A DNA stretch of 22,812 nt, from NCBI GenBank assembly GCA_027081495.1, contig JALWKJ010000060.1, positions 1 through 22,812 on the forward strand, given 5' to 3'. Numbering within the stretch: the first letter of the stretch is position 1; each line of letters starts with the position of its first letter. This DNA comes from Campylobacterales bacterium (GTDB lineage Bacteria; Campylobacterota; Campylobacteria; Campylobacterales; QNZT01). The notes beneath the pieces were generated by a model. It did not search any database. It was given only the letters and a program-made list of their open reading frames with translations, and was not told the origin of the DNA. Below are positions 8,483 to 15,565 of the stretch, in pieces. Made by a program: the position numbers and the translations under genes.

Positions 8483-8488
8483 TAAACT

Positions 8489-8905
8489 TTATATATGCAT
8501 AAACTGCGAGAGTATTATGATTATGATCACAAGCATAAACGGAAACTTATGACTTTTAAAAACAAGAGGATCGATTTTCAAAAAAACTTGATTAAACCCT
8601 CTAATGCCAAGCCACAGTCCCAAAAACGCTTTTATGCCAAGAAGTGTTTGAAATGTTGAAAGTCCTTCGGGCGCTATCTCTCCAAAAGCGAACGAAAACA
8701 TATATATGCCGGTAGCGACGGTTAGCAAAAGAGCGTAAGGAACCACTTTTCTAACATGTATCATGATCGCTTCTCTCGCTTTTTGACTCTCGTCAGATGA
8801 GAGAGTTTTGTTCATCTTTGAGATAAAAAGGTTGTCGGTAAACAAAAATCCGCCGTATATAAACGCCGCTAAAAGATGGATCGTGTGTATTATGATATAA
8901 GTGAT
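8489..8905 (-). CDS. Small CopD/DUF2269-like integral membrane protein with a probable ATC start
   Basis: The open frame without a canonical start begins at a TTG (8845, 118 residues), but translation of the upstream codons gives a hydrophobic helix reading TYIIIHTIHLLAAFIYGGFL. That is the typical first helix of small four-helix membrane proteins of the CopD/DUF2269/YgaP-like sort. A perfect AAGGAG lies at 8916-8911, and 5 nt on, in frame, is ATC (8905-8903) instead of ATG. With that start the protein has 138 residues and four predicted helices (about 3-24, 54-74, 85-103 and 117-136), with a conserved-looking His in helix 1 and GxxAFLGLWLGIRGFNQ in helix 3. It may bind heme or a metal, but I cannot show that. 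The ribosome site overlaps the valS stop, so it is coupled to valS. Confidence 0.7.
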   Translation of the reverse strand: MTYIIIHTIHLLAAFIYGGFLFTDNLFISKMNKTLSSDESQKAREAIMIHVRKVVPYALLLTVATGIYMFSFAFGEIAPEGLSTFQTLLGIKAFLGLWLGIRGFNQVFLKIDPLVFKSHKFPFMLVIIIIILSQFMHI

Positions 8906-8910
8906 GATTT

Positions 8911-8916
8911 CTCCTT
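8911..8916 (-). promoter_or_regulatory. Strong ribosome binding site that points to a non-ATG start
   Basis: AAGGAG on the - strand overlaps the TAA stop of valS (8918-8916). The only in-frame codon at a proper distance (5 nt) is ATC at 8905-8903. No ATG, GTG or TTG lies in frame until 8845, 60 nt on. Confidence 0.6.
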
Positions 8917-11540
8917 TATGTGAGCGATTTTAACTCATGATCTATTTTTTTATATTTTTCTTCGGCGTTTAAAAGAGTTTTTTGATTCTCTTGCACTACG
9001 CTTTTTGGCGCGTTTTTTATAAATTTTTCATTGTTTAACATATTTTGCAGTTTGTTTATCTCTTTTTCCAGTTTAATCTTTTGGTTTTCAAGCCTTTTTA
9101 GGATAGAGCTTAAATCGACATTTTCAAGCGGTATGTAAACTTCTAAAGAGTCGCTGACATCGGTAGCGCATTTTGACTCTTTTTTATCGATAAACTCTAC
9201 ATCGCCGACTTTAGCAAGTTTTTGTATATACTTTTTGGCGTCGCTTAGATTTTGATTTTTATCGTTTAACTTGATAAAGACCTTTTCTATCTCGCCGTTT
9301 ATATCAAGATTTGCTTTTGCTCTTCTTATGCTGACGATGGCTTCTATGACCAAAGAGAATAGCGTTTCGATTTTCGGATCGTTTGTCGTGTCTTTTGGAT
9401 ACTTTTGTATCATGATCGATTTGCTCTCTTCAAGAGAGGTCGCGCTTAACTGATGATAGAGATGCTCCGATATAAAAGGCATAAAAGGGTGTAAAAGTTT
9501 TAGCGACTCTTTATATACGGCTCCAAGCTCTTTGATACTCGATTTGTCGGCTTTGCTAAGCTCGATTCCCCAGTCGCAAAACTCTCCCCAAAAGAATCTA
9601 TACAGACTCATGGCCGCATCGTTAAATCTATATGCGTCGAGGTTTTGCCTGACATCTTTTGTCGTCGCTTTAAGCCTGCTTAAGAAATATTTTCCAAGAT
9701 CCGTTTTTATCTCTATATCCGAAAGATCCGGAAATTTTTGGTCATTTAAAAGCAAAAATCTTGAAGCGTTGTATAGTTTATTCGTAAAATTTCTATAAAG
9801 TCCGAGTTTTTCTTTGCTAAGTCTTATATCTCGTCCCTGAACGGCGAGAGCGGCAAGCGTAAAACGAAGCGTATCCGCGTTGAACTCTTTGATCATGTCA
9901 AGAGGATCTATAACATTTCCTCTTGATTTACTCATTTTGTTTCCATGCTCGTCTCTAACTAGAGCATGAAGATATATGTCGTGAAACGGAGTCTCTTTCA
10001 TTTCGTAAACGCCCATAAATATCATCCTCGCGACCCAAAAAAAGAGAATATCAAAACCGGTTATAAGAAGGGAGTTTGGATAAAAATCATCCAGATCGCT
10101 CTCTTGCCAGAGAGTATCTTTTCCAAAATCGCCGTTACCCCATCCAAGGGTCGAAAAAGGCCATAGACCGGAACTAAACCATGTGTCTAAAACATCGGGA
10201 TCTTGTTTTAAATCGTTCGAGCCGCATTTTGGGCAGGAGGATGGATGCTCATCTTCCGTGGCGAACTCATTTTGACACTTTTGGCAGTAAAAAACCGGAA
10301 TTTGATGTCCCCACCAAAGCTGTCTTGAGATGCACCAATCTTTAAGGTCGTTCATCCACGCGTTAAACGAGTTTATCCAGTGGGGAGGAAAAAATTTGCT
10401 CTCTCCTTCGTTTACCTTTTTTATGGCTTCTTTGGCAATCTCTTTTTTGACAAACCACTGTTTGGAGATGTAGGGTTCTATGACATTATGACATCTGTAA
10501 CAGTGACCGACTTGGTGTTTGTGATTTTCGATTTTTACCAAAAAACCTTCATCTTTCAATTTTTGGACGATTTTTTCTCTGGATTCAAGCCTCTCGAGTC
10601 CGCAAAATTCACCGCACTCTTGATTTAGATATCCTTTTTCGTCAAAGCATGTTATAAAATCAAGAGAGTGCCTTTTGCCTACTTCGTAATCGTTTGGATC
10701 GTGCGCGGGAGTAACTTTTACTATACCGGTTCCAAAATCCATATCGACATGAGAATCGGCGATGATTTTTATCTCTCTTTCTATAAGCGGAAGTTTTACG
10801 AATTTTCCTATGAGATCTTTATATCTCTCATCTTCCGGATGAACCATAACCGCCGTATCCGCAAAGTAAGTTTCGGGTCTAGTGGTCGCTATCGTAACGC
10901 TTCTTGCGCCGTCGCTCAAGGGATAGGAGATATAGTAAAGTTTGCCCTCTACATCTTCGTGTTCTATCTCGATATCGCTTAAAGCGCCGTCGTGAGTACA
11001 CCAGTTTACCATGTAGTTGTCTCTAACTATCAAACCTTCGTTATATAACTTTACGAACATTTTTCTAACGGCGTTTTTAAGCCCTTCGTCCATAGTAAAT
11101 CTCTCTCTGCTCCAAGCGGGAGAGACGCCAAGTCGTCTCATCTGTTTAAAGATTTCGCCTCCGCTGTATTCTTTCCACTTCCAAACTCGTTTTAAAAACT
11201 CTTCTCTGCCTATCTGCTCTTTTGTTTTTCCCTCTTTTAAAAGCTGTTTTTCAACTACATTTTGGGTGGCGATTCCCGCATGATCTATACCCGGCTGCCA
11301 GAGGGTTCTATAGCCGTCCATTCTTTTGTATCTAGTGAGGATATCTTGGAGCGTAAATGTCAAAGCATGCCCGATATGTAGAATTCCCGTGACATTTGGA
11401 GGAGGCATCATGATAGAGAAATTTTTATCTTCTTGAATATCTTTGTTTCCCTCTATCTCGAAATAGCCTCGCTCTTCCCAGATTTTGTAATATCTTTGTT
11501 CTATCTCTTTTGGGTCGTAAACCGATTTTTTCTCACTCAT
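8916..11540 (-). CDS. valS: Valyl-tRNA synthetase
   Basis: This class I aminoacyl-tRNA synthetase charges tRNA-Val in the cytoplasm. At 874 residues it is of normal bacterial length. Visible features are PPPNVTG then HIGH at 55-58, the editing (CP1) domain with TIATTRPET (216-224) and DFGTGIVKVTPAHDPND (268-284), paired CxxC zinc-type knuckles at 347-350 and 419-439, DTWFSSGLWPF (452-462), and KMSKS at 535-539. An anticodon-binding helical domain follows, and a C-terminal coiled-coil arm (about 800-874) rich in Lys, Glu and Leu completes it. The ATG at 11540 has only a weak GAGGGG site 11 nt upstream. A 69-bp gap with a possible promoter precedes it, so it can be expressed apart from the surface-protein block. 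The small membrane gene is coupled downstream. Confidence 0.98.
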   Translation of the reverse strand: MSEKKSVYDPKEIEQRYYKIWEERGYFEIEGNKDIQEDKNFSIMMPPPNVTGILHIGHALTFTLQDILTRYKRMDGYRTLWQPGIDHAGIATQNVVEKQLLKEGKTKEQIGREEFLKRVWKWKEYSGGEIFKQMRRLGVSPAWSRERFTMDEGLKNAVRKMFVKLYNEGLIVRDNYMVNWCTHDGALSDIEIEHEDVEGKLYYISYPLSDGARSVTIATTRPETYFADTAVMVHPEDERYKDLIGKFVKLPLIEREIKIIADSHVDMDFGTGIVKVTPAHDPNDYEVGKRHSLDFITCFDEKGYLNQECGEFCGLERLESREKIVQKLKDEGFLVKIENHKHQVGHCYRCHNVIEPYISKQWFVKKEIAKEAIKKVNEGESKFFPPHWINSFNAWMNDLKDWCISRQLWWGHQIPVFYCQKCQNEFATEDEHPSSCPKCGSNDLKQDPDVLDTWFSSGLWPFSTLGWGNGDFGKDTLWQESDLDDFYPNSLLITGFDILFFWVARMIFMGVYEMKETPFHDIYLHALVRDEHGNKMSKSRGNVIDPLDMIKEFNADTLRFTLAALAVQGRDIRLSKEKLGLYRNFTNKLYNASRFLLLNDQKFPDLSDIEIKTDLGKYFLSRLKATTKDVRQNLDAYRFNDAAMSLYRFFWGEFCDWGIELSKADKSSIKELGAVYKESLKLLHPFMPFISEHLYHQLSATSLEESKSIMIQKYPKDTTNDPKIETLFSLVIEAIVSIRRAKANLDINGEIEKVFIKLNDKNQNLSDAKKYIQKLAKVGDVEFIDKKESKCATDVSDSLEVYIPLENVDLSSILKRLENQKIKLEKEINKLQNMLNNEKFIKNAPKSVVQENQKTLLNAEEKYKKIDHELKSLT

Positions 11541-11572
11541 GCGAAGTTGCGCCCCTCTTTTAAATTTGCGAG

Positions 11573-11578
11573 ATTTTA
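11573..11578 (-). promoter_or_regulatory. Possible -10 element for valS
   Basis: In the 69-bp gap before valS the - strand reads TTTGGATAAAATC; TAAAAT at 11578-11573 fits a -10. A T-rich stretch lies upstream (11591-11600) but no proper -35. A start near 11566 would give a leader of about 26 nt. Confidence 0.28.
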
Positions 11579-11609
11579 TCCAAATAGGGGTAAAAAAAGA
11601 CTTATTTTA

Positions 11610-12047
11610 CTATTCTTGCGTTATCTCCTCGATAAACCCCGCCATCTGCGCCGCATCCTGATCTCCAAGTTTTGCCGCCTTTTGAAACCACATTTTCGCT
11701 TTTTCTAGATTCTGTTTTATCTCTTCGCCTTTGTAGTAGAGCCAGCCTGCGGAGAGCATAGCGTCTTTGTCGCCGAGTTTTGCGGCGCTTTCGTACCAAA
11801 ACAGCGCTTTTTTCAAGTCTTTGGGGACGATGTCGCCCTCGCTATAAGCGACTGCAAGCAAAAAGGCGGCGTCGGCGTTGCGCTCTTTTGCGGCGGCTTT
11901 AGAGAGGAGGGTGATCGCTTGCGCGTCGTTGGAACGGTTATCGTCGTAGTAGGCTTTAAGTGCTAGGAGATATTTTTCGTCTGTCGCGTTTAAAGTGAAT
12001 GCAAGGAGAAAGAGAAGCAGGGGTTTTGTTTTGATATTTACGGCCAT
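11610..12047 (-). CDS. Exported Sel1-repeat (TPR-like) protein
   Basis: A 145-residue protein with a signal-peptide-like start (hydrophobic 9-20, then NATDE). The rest is about three Sel1-like repeats of 36 residues. The clearest are ALFWYESAAKLGDKDAM with AGWLYYKGEE, and AKMWFQKAAKLGDQDAAQMA. Sel1 repeats form alpha-alpha solenoids that bind proteins, here probably in the periplasm. The ATG lies 10 nt inside the end of the upstream porin gene, so the two are co-translated, which suggests a role in assembly or regulation of the porin or its small companions. Short Sel1 proteins of Campylobacterota are often Cys-rich; this one has no cysteine. Confidence 0.88.
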   Translation of the reverse strand: MAVNIKTKPLLLFLLAFTLNATDEKYLLALKAYYDDNRSNDAQAITLLSKAAAKERNADAAFLLAVAYSEGDIVPKDLKKALFWYESAAKLGDKDAMLSAGWLYYKGEEIKQNLEKAKMWFQKAAKLGDQDAAQMAGFIEEITQE

Positions 12048-13207
12048 TGTACGCTCATACTCAAAGTCAGCAGGTTTTGATCGAAGGCGAGGTTGTCTTT
12101 TTCATCCGGATCAAGCAGCATATATCCCAGTGTGAGGGTAGTATCGTCGTTTAGAGCATAGCCGGCATGGATGTCTATTTCAAGGGCGTTCATATCTTTG
12201 GCGATCAGTTTCGTCTGTTCGAGCGCTTTGTCACGATAAGAGGTGATTCCGCCGATCGTTTCGAAAAAAAAGCGGTTGTTTTCATATTTGTAGTGAAGAT
12301 AGAGATTTTTCGCGTCGGGGCGGTCGATTGCTCCGGTAAGATAAAAAGGAGAAAACGAGTGCGCGCCGAATCTCAGCATCGCGGAGAGTCCGTGTTCTCC
12401 CGTCTTGCTAAAGCCGAGCGTGACGCTTTGGTGTTCGGATACCTCCGTTTCTGCCCAAAGTTGCAGGAAGGATTCATCGGGAAGTTTTCCTCCCGAAATC
12501 GATTTGAGGTAACTGTACTTTGCCTGAATGTTTACAAAATCAAGCGCTTTGGAGAGTTTTGCGCCGCCAAGATACGCTTGGTCGAATATATGATAATAAA
12601 ACAGCGCCCACTCCCAATCTCGCAGCGCTTCGCCGCTTTGCAGGTAGATACCGGCGATGCCTTTGTCCTCGTTGACGCCGGTATATTTGGTGTAATAGTT
12701 GTACTGAAAATCGTAATAATCGATAAACCAGAAGAGTCGCGTCTCTATCCACGGTTTCATACTGTAAAAAAGTATCGAGTCAAAACTCCCCGAAAGCCAG
12801 TCCAGATCGAGTCGGTTTCGTCCCGCACTCCAGGCGAAGTCGTCGTCATAATAGTCGATCGACGCTTGCGTTATGAGTGCTTGATTGATAGATTCGTTGC
12901 CGTAAAGGGCGCGGTAAACGGGTGAGGAGTACGAATCGGCGAAGAGTTTCAGCGCCGCGCGTCCTTCGAGGTTGAGCAGCCATTTTTCGTTGTCGCTTGT
13001 ATGTGAATAATTGACGATGGCGTAAAATGTCGTGAGTTTTTCGCTCTCATTCGCAAATGTGAGATTGCCGCCGGGACGCTCTGTTTGGAGGGTATGTCCT
13101 TTGGTTGTCTCTATCTCACTGTAAAGTGTTCCCTCTATCTGTAAAGCCGAGCTTTCATGAGCTATAAGCGCCGGAGTGAAAAAGAGCAAAAACAGCAGAT
13201 GTCGCAT
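12038..13207 (-). CDS. Outer-membrane beta-barrel porin (Opr/OprD-like)
   Basis: A signal peptide (MRHLLFLLFF then ALIA-HE) is followed by ~370 residues of alternating hydrophobic/polar strands rich in Tyr, Phe and Trp with short turns, typical of a 16-18-strand porin. Recognisable pieces are DYYDDDFAWSAGRNRLDLDW (the 'SAGR' strand seen in Opr-type porins), LTLGYMLLDPDE near the end, and a terminal aromatic strand LSMSVQW. A porin would pass small solutes across the outer membrane; the substrate is unknown. The reading frame has a TTG at 13210, but ATG at 13207 fits better. That ATG overlaps the upstream stop as TGATG, so it is coupled to the small basic gene. G+C content is high here (37 of 60 bases in 12901-12960). 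Confidence 0.85.
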   Translation of the reverse strand: MRHLLFLLFFTPALIAHESSALQIEGTLYSEIETTKGHTLQTERPGGNLTFANESEKLTTFYAIVNYSHTSDNEKWLLNLEGRAALKLFADSYSSPVYRALYGNESINQALITQASIDYYDDDFAWSAGRNRLDLDWLSGSFDSILFYSMKPWIETRLFWFIDYYDFQYNYYTKYTGVNEDKGIAGIYLQSGEALRDWEWALFYYHIFDQAYLGGAKLSKALDFVNIQAKYSYLKSISGGKLPDESFLQLWAETEVSEHQSVTLGFSKTGEHGLSAMLRFGAHSFSPFYLTGAIDRPDAKNLYLHYKYENNRFFFETIGGITSYRDKALEQTKLIAKDMNALEIDIHAGYALNDDTTLTLGYMLLDPDEKDNLAFDQNLLTLSMSVQWP

Positions 13208-13482
13208 CAAGGCTTGACTTTTAGTTTATGGATTTTGCGTTTGATGCGATTCTCTTTTAAATGTTTTTGAAAACGGCTCTTTTTGAGTTTGTGCCGCAGT
13301 TTTTTACGCAGTATATGCGCTTGCGCTTTTTTGAACTTCTCTCTGAGCAGTTTGCGTTTGAGTTTTTTGGTCTGTTTCACCTTTTCAAGCAGCATAATTC
13401 GTTCTTTGGAAGTGAGCGTTTGCACTTCACTCCCAAAGAGAAATGTCGCCGTGACGATGATAAGAAGTAAAATCCGCATCAT
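13207..13482 (-). CDS. Tiny exported Lys/Arg-rich protein
   Basis: A 91-residue protein with a clean signal peptide (hydrophobic 4-16, then FGS-E). The mature part is extremely basic, with Lys, Arg and His making up close to half the residues from about 30 on. It is strongly helical, with Leu spaced among Lys-Lys and Arg-Lys pairs and no Cys. Two adjacent Met codons are possible starts: AAGGAG at 13491-13486 sits 3 nt from the first and 6 nt from the second (13479), so translation probably begins at the second. The stop overlaps the porin ATG. A palindrome sits just upstream. The mature peptide would bind nucleic acid, LPS or other polyanions; antimicrobial or matrix roles are only guesses. 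Confidence 0.7.
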   Translation of the reverse strand: MMRILLLIIVTATFLFGSEVQTLTSKERIMLLEKVKQTKKLKRKLLREKFKKAQAHILRKKLRHKLKKSRFQKHLKENRIKRKIHKLKVKP

Positions 13483-13490
13483 GATCTCCT

Positions 13491-13507
13491 TTGGTATATT
13501 GTACCAA
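13491..13507 (-). promoter_or_regulatory. Palindrome TTGGTA-N5-TACCAA before the small basic gene
   Basis: A perfect 6-bp inverted repeat with a 5-nt spacer directly abuts the ribosome binding site of the basic-protein gene. On the - strand it contains TACAAT, which could serve as a -10, so a bound regulator would block transcription or translation. It lies in the 51-bp gap after the Gly-Lys gene. Its function is inferred from position only. Confidence 0.35.
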
Positions 13508-13533
13508 AATAGAGCGCAGATCTTTTATAAAGA

Positions 13534-13887
13534 TTATCTGTGTACAATTTTACCTCTGCCTTTCGTCTTTCCTTTACCCCCTACGACGCCTTTTCCAACG
13601 CCTTTTGTGCGCCCTTTGAAACTTCCCTTGCCGATGGCGATTCCTTTTCCCGATACCGTACCCGAGCCTTTTTTGTAGCGGACATGTCCCTCTTTATCTT
13701 TGTATATGACCACGCCTTTGCCGTGTACCGTACCCTGACCTTTGAGAGCGAATTTACCTTTGCCGGCTCCTTTTCCCTCAAAAGCGCCTTTGCCTTTGAC
13801 AACGCCCGTACCTTCTACACTCTCGGCCGCTGCCGGAACCGCTGCCAGCGCCGCGCCTAAAAGTAGTGTCGTGATGAATCGTTTCAT
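13534..13887 (-). CDS. Exported Gly-Lys repeat protein (eight GKG motifs)
   Basis: A 117-residue protein with a clear signal peptide (MKRF start, hydrophobic 5-20, AVPAAA-ES). The mature ~96 residues are low complexity. Eight GKG tripeptides alternate with GTG, GQG, GSG and GRG at irregular 5-8-residue spacing, separated by beta-prone V/I/F/A residues. One break (about 62-73) reads YKDKEGHVRYKK. No Cys or Trp is present, and it is very basic. The pattern suggests a beta-solenoid, amyloid-like or polyanion-binding surface protein; I recognise no family. The ATG has AAGGAG 6 nt upstream. It is the first gene after the two-component system, with a candidate regulator site in the 63-bp gap between them. 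Confidence 0.75.
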   Translation of the reverse strand: MKRFITTLLLGAALAAVPAAAESVEGTGVVKGKGAFEGKGAGKGKFALKGQGTVHGKGVVIYKDKEGHVRYKKGSGTVSGKGIAIGKGSFKGRTKGVGKGVVGGKGKTKGRGKIVHR

Positions 13888-13909
13888 GATAAACTCCTTG
13901 TGATTTTTT

Positions 13910-13930
13910 TGTTACGATGTAAATGTAACA
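13910..13930 (-). promoter_or_regulatory. Candidate response-regulator site before the Gly-Lys gene
   Basis: TGTTAC (13910-13915) and GTAACA (13925-13930) form a 6-bp inverted repeat around 9 nt. On the - strand the same stretch contains a tandem TTACAT-TTACAT, the direct-repeat style used by OmpR/PhoB-family regulators. It lies 23-43 nt upstream of the Gly-Lys start and just past the kinase gene, so autoregulated control of the surface genes is plausible. Inference only. Confidence 0.35.
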
Positions 13931-13950
13931 TTAAAGTGTTTACTGAGCGT

Positions 13951-14922
13951 TTAGCGATTTTTGAAAAGGATAGGGGAGAAATCAAGCGTTACGGTAGTTC
14001 CTTTGCCGAGCTTACTTTGGAAATCGAGTGTGATGCCGTAGCGGTCGCACACCTCTTTGACGATTCCCAGTCCCAGCCCAAGTCCCGGCATAGAGCTTTT
14101 TTCACGGTAGTATGGTTTGAAGATTCTCTTTGGATGGGCGATGCCTTGTCCATGATCGACAATGCTAAGTCGGCTGCCGGAGAGTTTGATCTCAATGGGG
14201 CGGTCGTTTTTGTTGTATTTGATCGCGTTGGAGAGGAGATTGTCCAGCGCTCGGGTGATCATTATCTTATCGGCGTTGACGACGATTTCGTTTGCGCACT
14301 CCAGCTTGATGAGTTTTGAGCGTTCTTTGAGCGTTTCGCAGAGTTCGCAGAGGGAGAATTTTTGATCATGAAAGTCTGTTTTGGCATGGGCGATGACGGA
14401 TCTTAACTGTGCTTCGAGTGACTGGAGCATTTGAAGGCTTTGTATGATCCGATCGACCCGTTTGGTTTGTGCCTGTGAGAGATTTTGTTTTTTAAGCGCG
14501 GCGGCGTTGAGACGGGCGGTTGTGATTGGCGTGTTGAGATCATGGATCATCGATCTTGCGAAGTTGTCCATCATCTCCACCGCTTCTCGCATCGGGCGTA
14601 GTGAGATATAAGCAAGCCGGATACTCAGCAGCGTACCCAAGAGTAGTACAAGCATAGCGGCGAAGAAGAGTTCATGATAGAGTCTGTCGAAATCGTGGCT
14701 AAAGTCCGGTTTTTTGAGGGGACACTTAAAATCTTTCGGGGCGTTTTTGAGCAGGCGTTTGCACCTAATATCGTAGAGTTTGAGCGCCATTTTTCGCTCT
14801 TGATTGATACGGTGTGTCTCTTTCCCCCAATACCACCAAAATATGAGCGCGCTTATAAGAGCGATACCGCCGAGATAAAGCGCGCTAAAGGTGAAAATCG
14901 AGCGGCGTTCAAACGATCTCAA
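13951..14922 (-). CDS. Membrane sensor histidine kinase
   Basis: A 323-residue kinase. It has a first membrane helix at about 11-31, a short periplasmic domain (32-85) with two cysteines (Cys54, Cys67), and a second helix at about 86-105. The H-box is MIHDLNTPITT with His127 as the likely phosphorylated residue. The N-box is LDNLLSNAIKYNK, the G1 box IVDHGQGI and the G2 box GLGLGLGIVKEV. It has no HAMP domain of usual length. The start is TTG at 14922 with AGGA 8 nt upstream, and it lies 14 nt inside the regulator gene, so the pair is co-translated. It should phosphorylate the adjacent regulator in response to an envelope signal. The Cys pair hints at redox or metal sensing, unproven. Confidence 0.93.
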   Translation of the reverse strand: MRSFERRSIFTFSALYLGGIALISALIFWWYWGKETHRINQERKMALKLYDIRCKRLLKNAPKDFKCPLKKPDFSHDFDRLYHELFFAAMLVLLLGTLLSIRLAYISLRPMREAVEMMDNFARSMIHDLNTPITTARLNAAALKKQNLSQAQTKRVDRIIQSLQMLQSLEAQLRSVIAHAKTDFHDQKFSLCELCETLKERSKLIKLECANEIVVNADKIMITRALDNLLSNAIKYNKNDRPIEIKLSGSRLSIVDHGQGIAHPKRIFKPYYREKSSMPGLGLGLGIVKEVCDRYGITLDFQSKLGKGTTVTLDFSPILFKNR

Positions 14923-15559
14923 AGCGATATCCTACGCCCCGTACATTTTTGAGTTTTGCCAACCCTTCCAGGCGGGTGTTGAGATGTTTGATATAGACCC
15001 GAAAAGTCGTATCGCTAATGAATTCGTCTTCATATAATCGGGTTAAAATCTCATCTTTGGAAACGATGCGTTTTTTGTGGCTGATGAAATACTCCAATAT
15101 CTCAAACTCTTTTTTTGGAAGAGGACGGGGCGTGTTGTCGATGATGAGTGCAAATTGTTCGCGATCGAGGGCTAGACGGGGTGTGATAATCACTCTTTCA
15201 TCTTTGATCTTCGCTTCGATGCGAATCAAAAGCGTCTGCATATCGAAAGGTTTTGTGACATAATCATCGGCGCCCGCGCCAAATCCATCTTTTAAATCGG
15301 AAATTTCACTTCGAGCCGTTAGAAAAATAGCCGGCGTCTCATCGCCGCTTTGTCGAAGAGAAGAGAGCAGATCAAAACCGCTCATGCCCGGTACATTGAC
15401 ATCCAGCAGATAGAGGTCATAACGATTTTCAAAGGTTGATTCCGCCGCTTTGTCGGCATTTTTTACCCACTCTACGCTAAAACCGGCTTCTTGAAGGTCT
15501 TCATATACGGTTTCGCCTAAAAGGGCGTCGTCTTCGAGAAAAAGCAGCTTTTTTTTCAT
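14909..15559 (-). CDS. OmpR/PhoB-family response regulator
   Basis: This is a 216-residue regulator. The receiver domain (1-~117) has the acidic pair E9-D10-D11, phospho-acceptor Asp53 in YLLDVNVPG, Thr81 in FLTAR and Lys103 in DYVTKPFD. A winged-helix DNA-binding domain (about 125-216) shows LPKKEFEILEYF, RIVSKDEIL and the C-terminal VRGVGYRFE typical of Trans_reg_C. It is the partner of the kinase, whose start it overlaps. It begins 6 nt after the fusion-enzyme stop, so it may be co-transcribed with that enzyme as well as with the surface genes downstream. Probable targets are the gene block down to 11610 and its own operon; candidate sites lie at 13910 and 13491. Confidence 0.95.
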   Translation of the reverse strand: MKKKLLFLEDDALLGETVYEDLQEAGFSVEWVKNADKAAESTFENRYDLYLLDVNVPGMSGFDLLSSLRQSGDETPAIFLTARSEISDLKDGFGAGADDYVTKPFDMQTLLIRIEAKIKDERVIITPRLALDREQFALIIDNTPRPLPKKEFEILEYFISHKKRIVSKDEILTRLYEDEFISDTTFRVYIKHLNTRLEGLAKLKNVRGVGYRFEIV

Positions 15560-15565
15560 CCGTAT

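Noticed and set aside
12167..12925. A 252-codon open frame on the + strand
   Set aside because: It lies wholly antisense to the porin gene, has no ribosome site, and its composition is what a G+C-rich gene gives on the opposite strand.
13283..13678. A 131-codon + strand frame across the two small cationic genes
   Set aside because: Complement of low-complexity Lys/Gly codons (Phe/Pro-rich product); no start signals.
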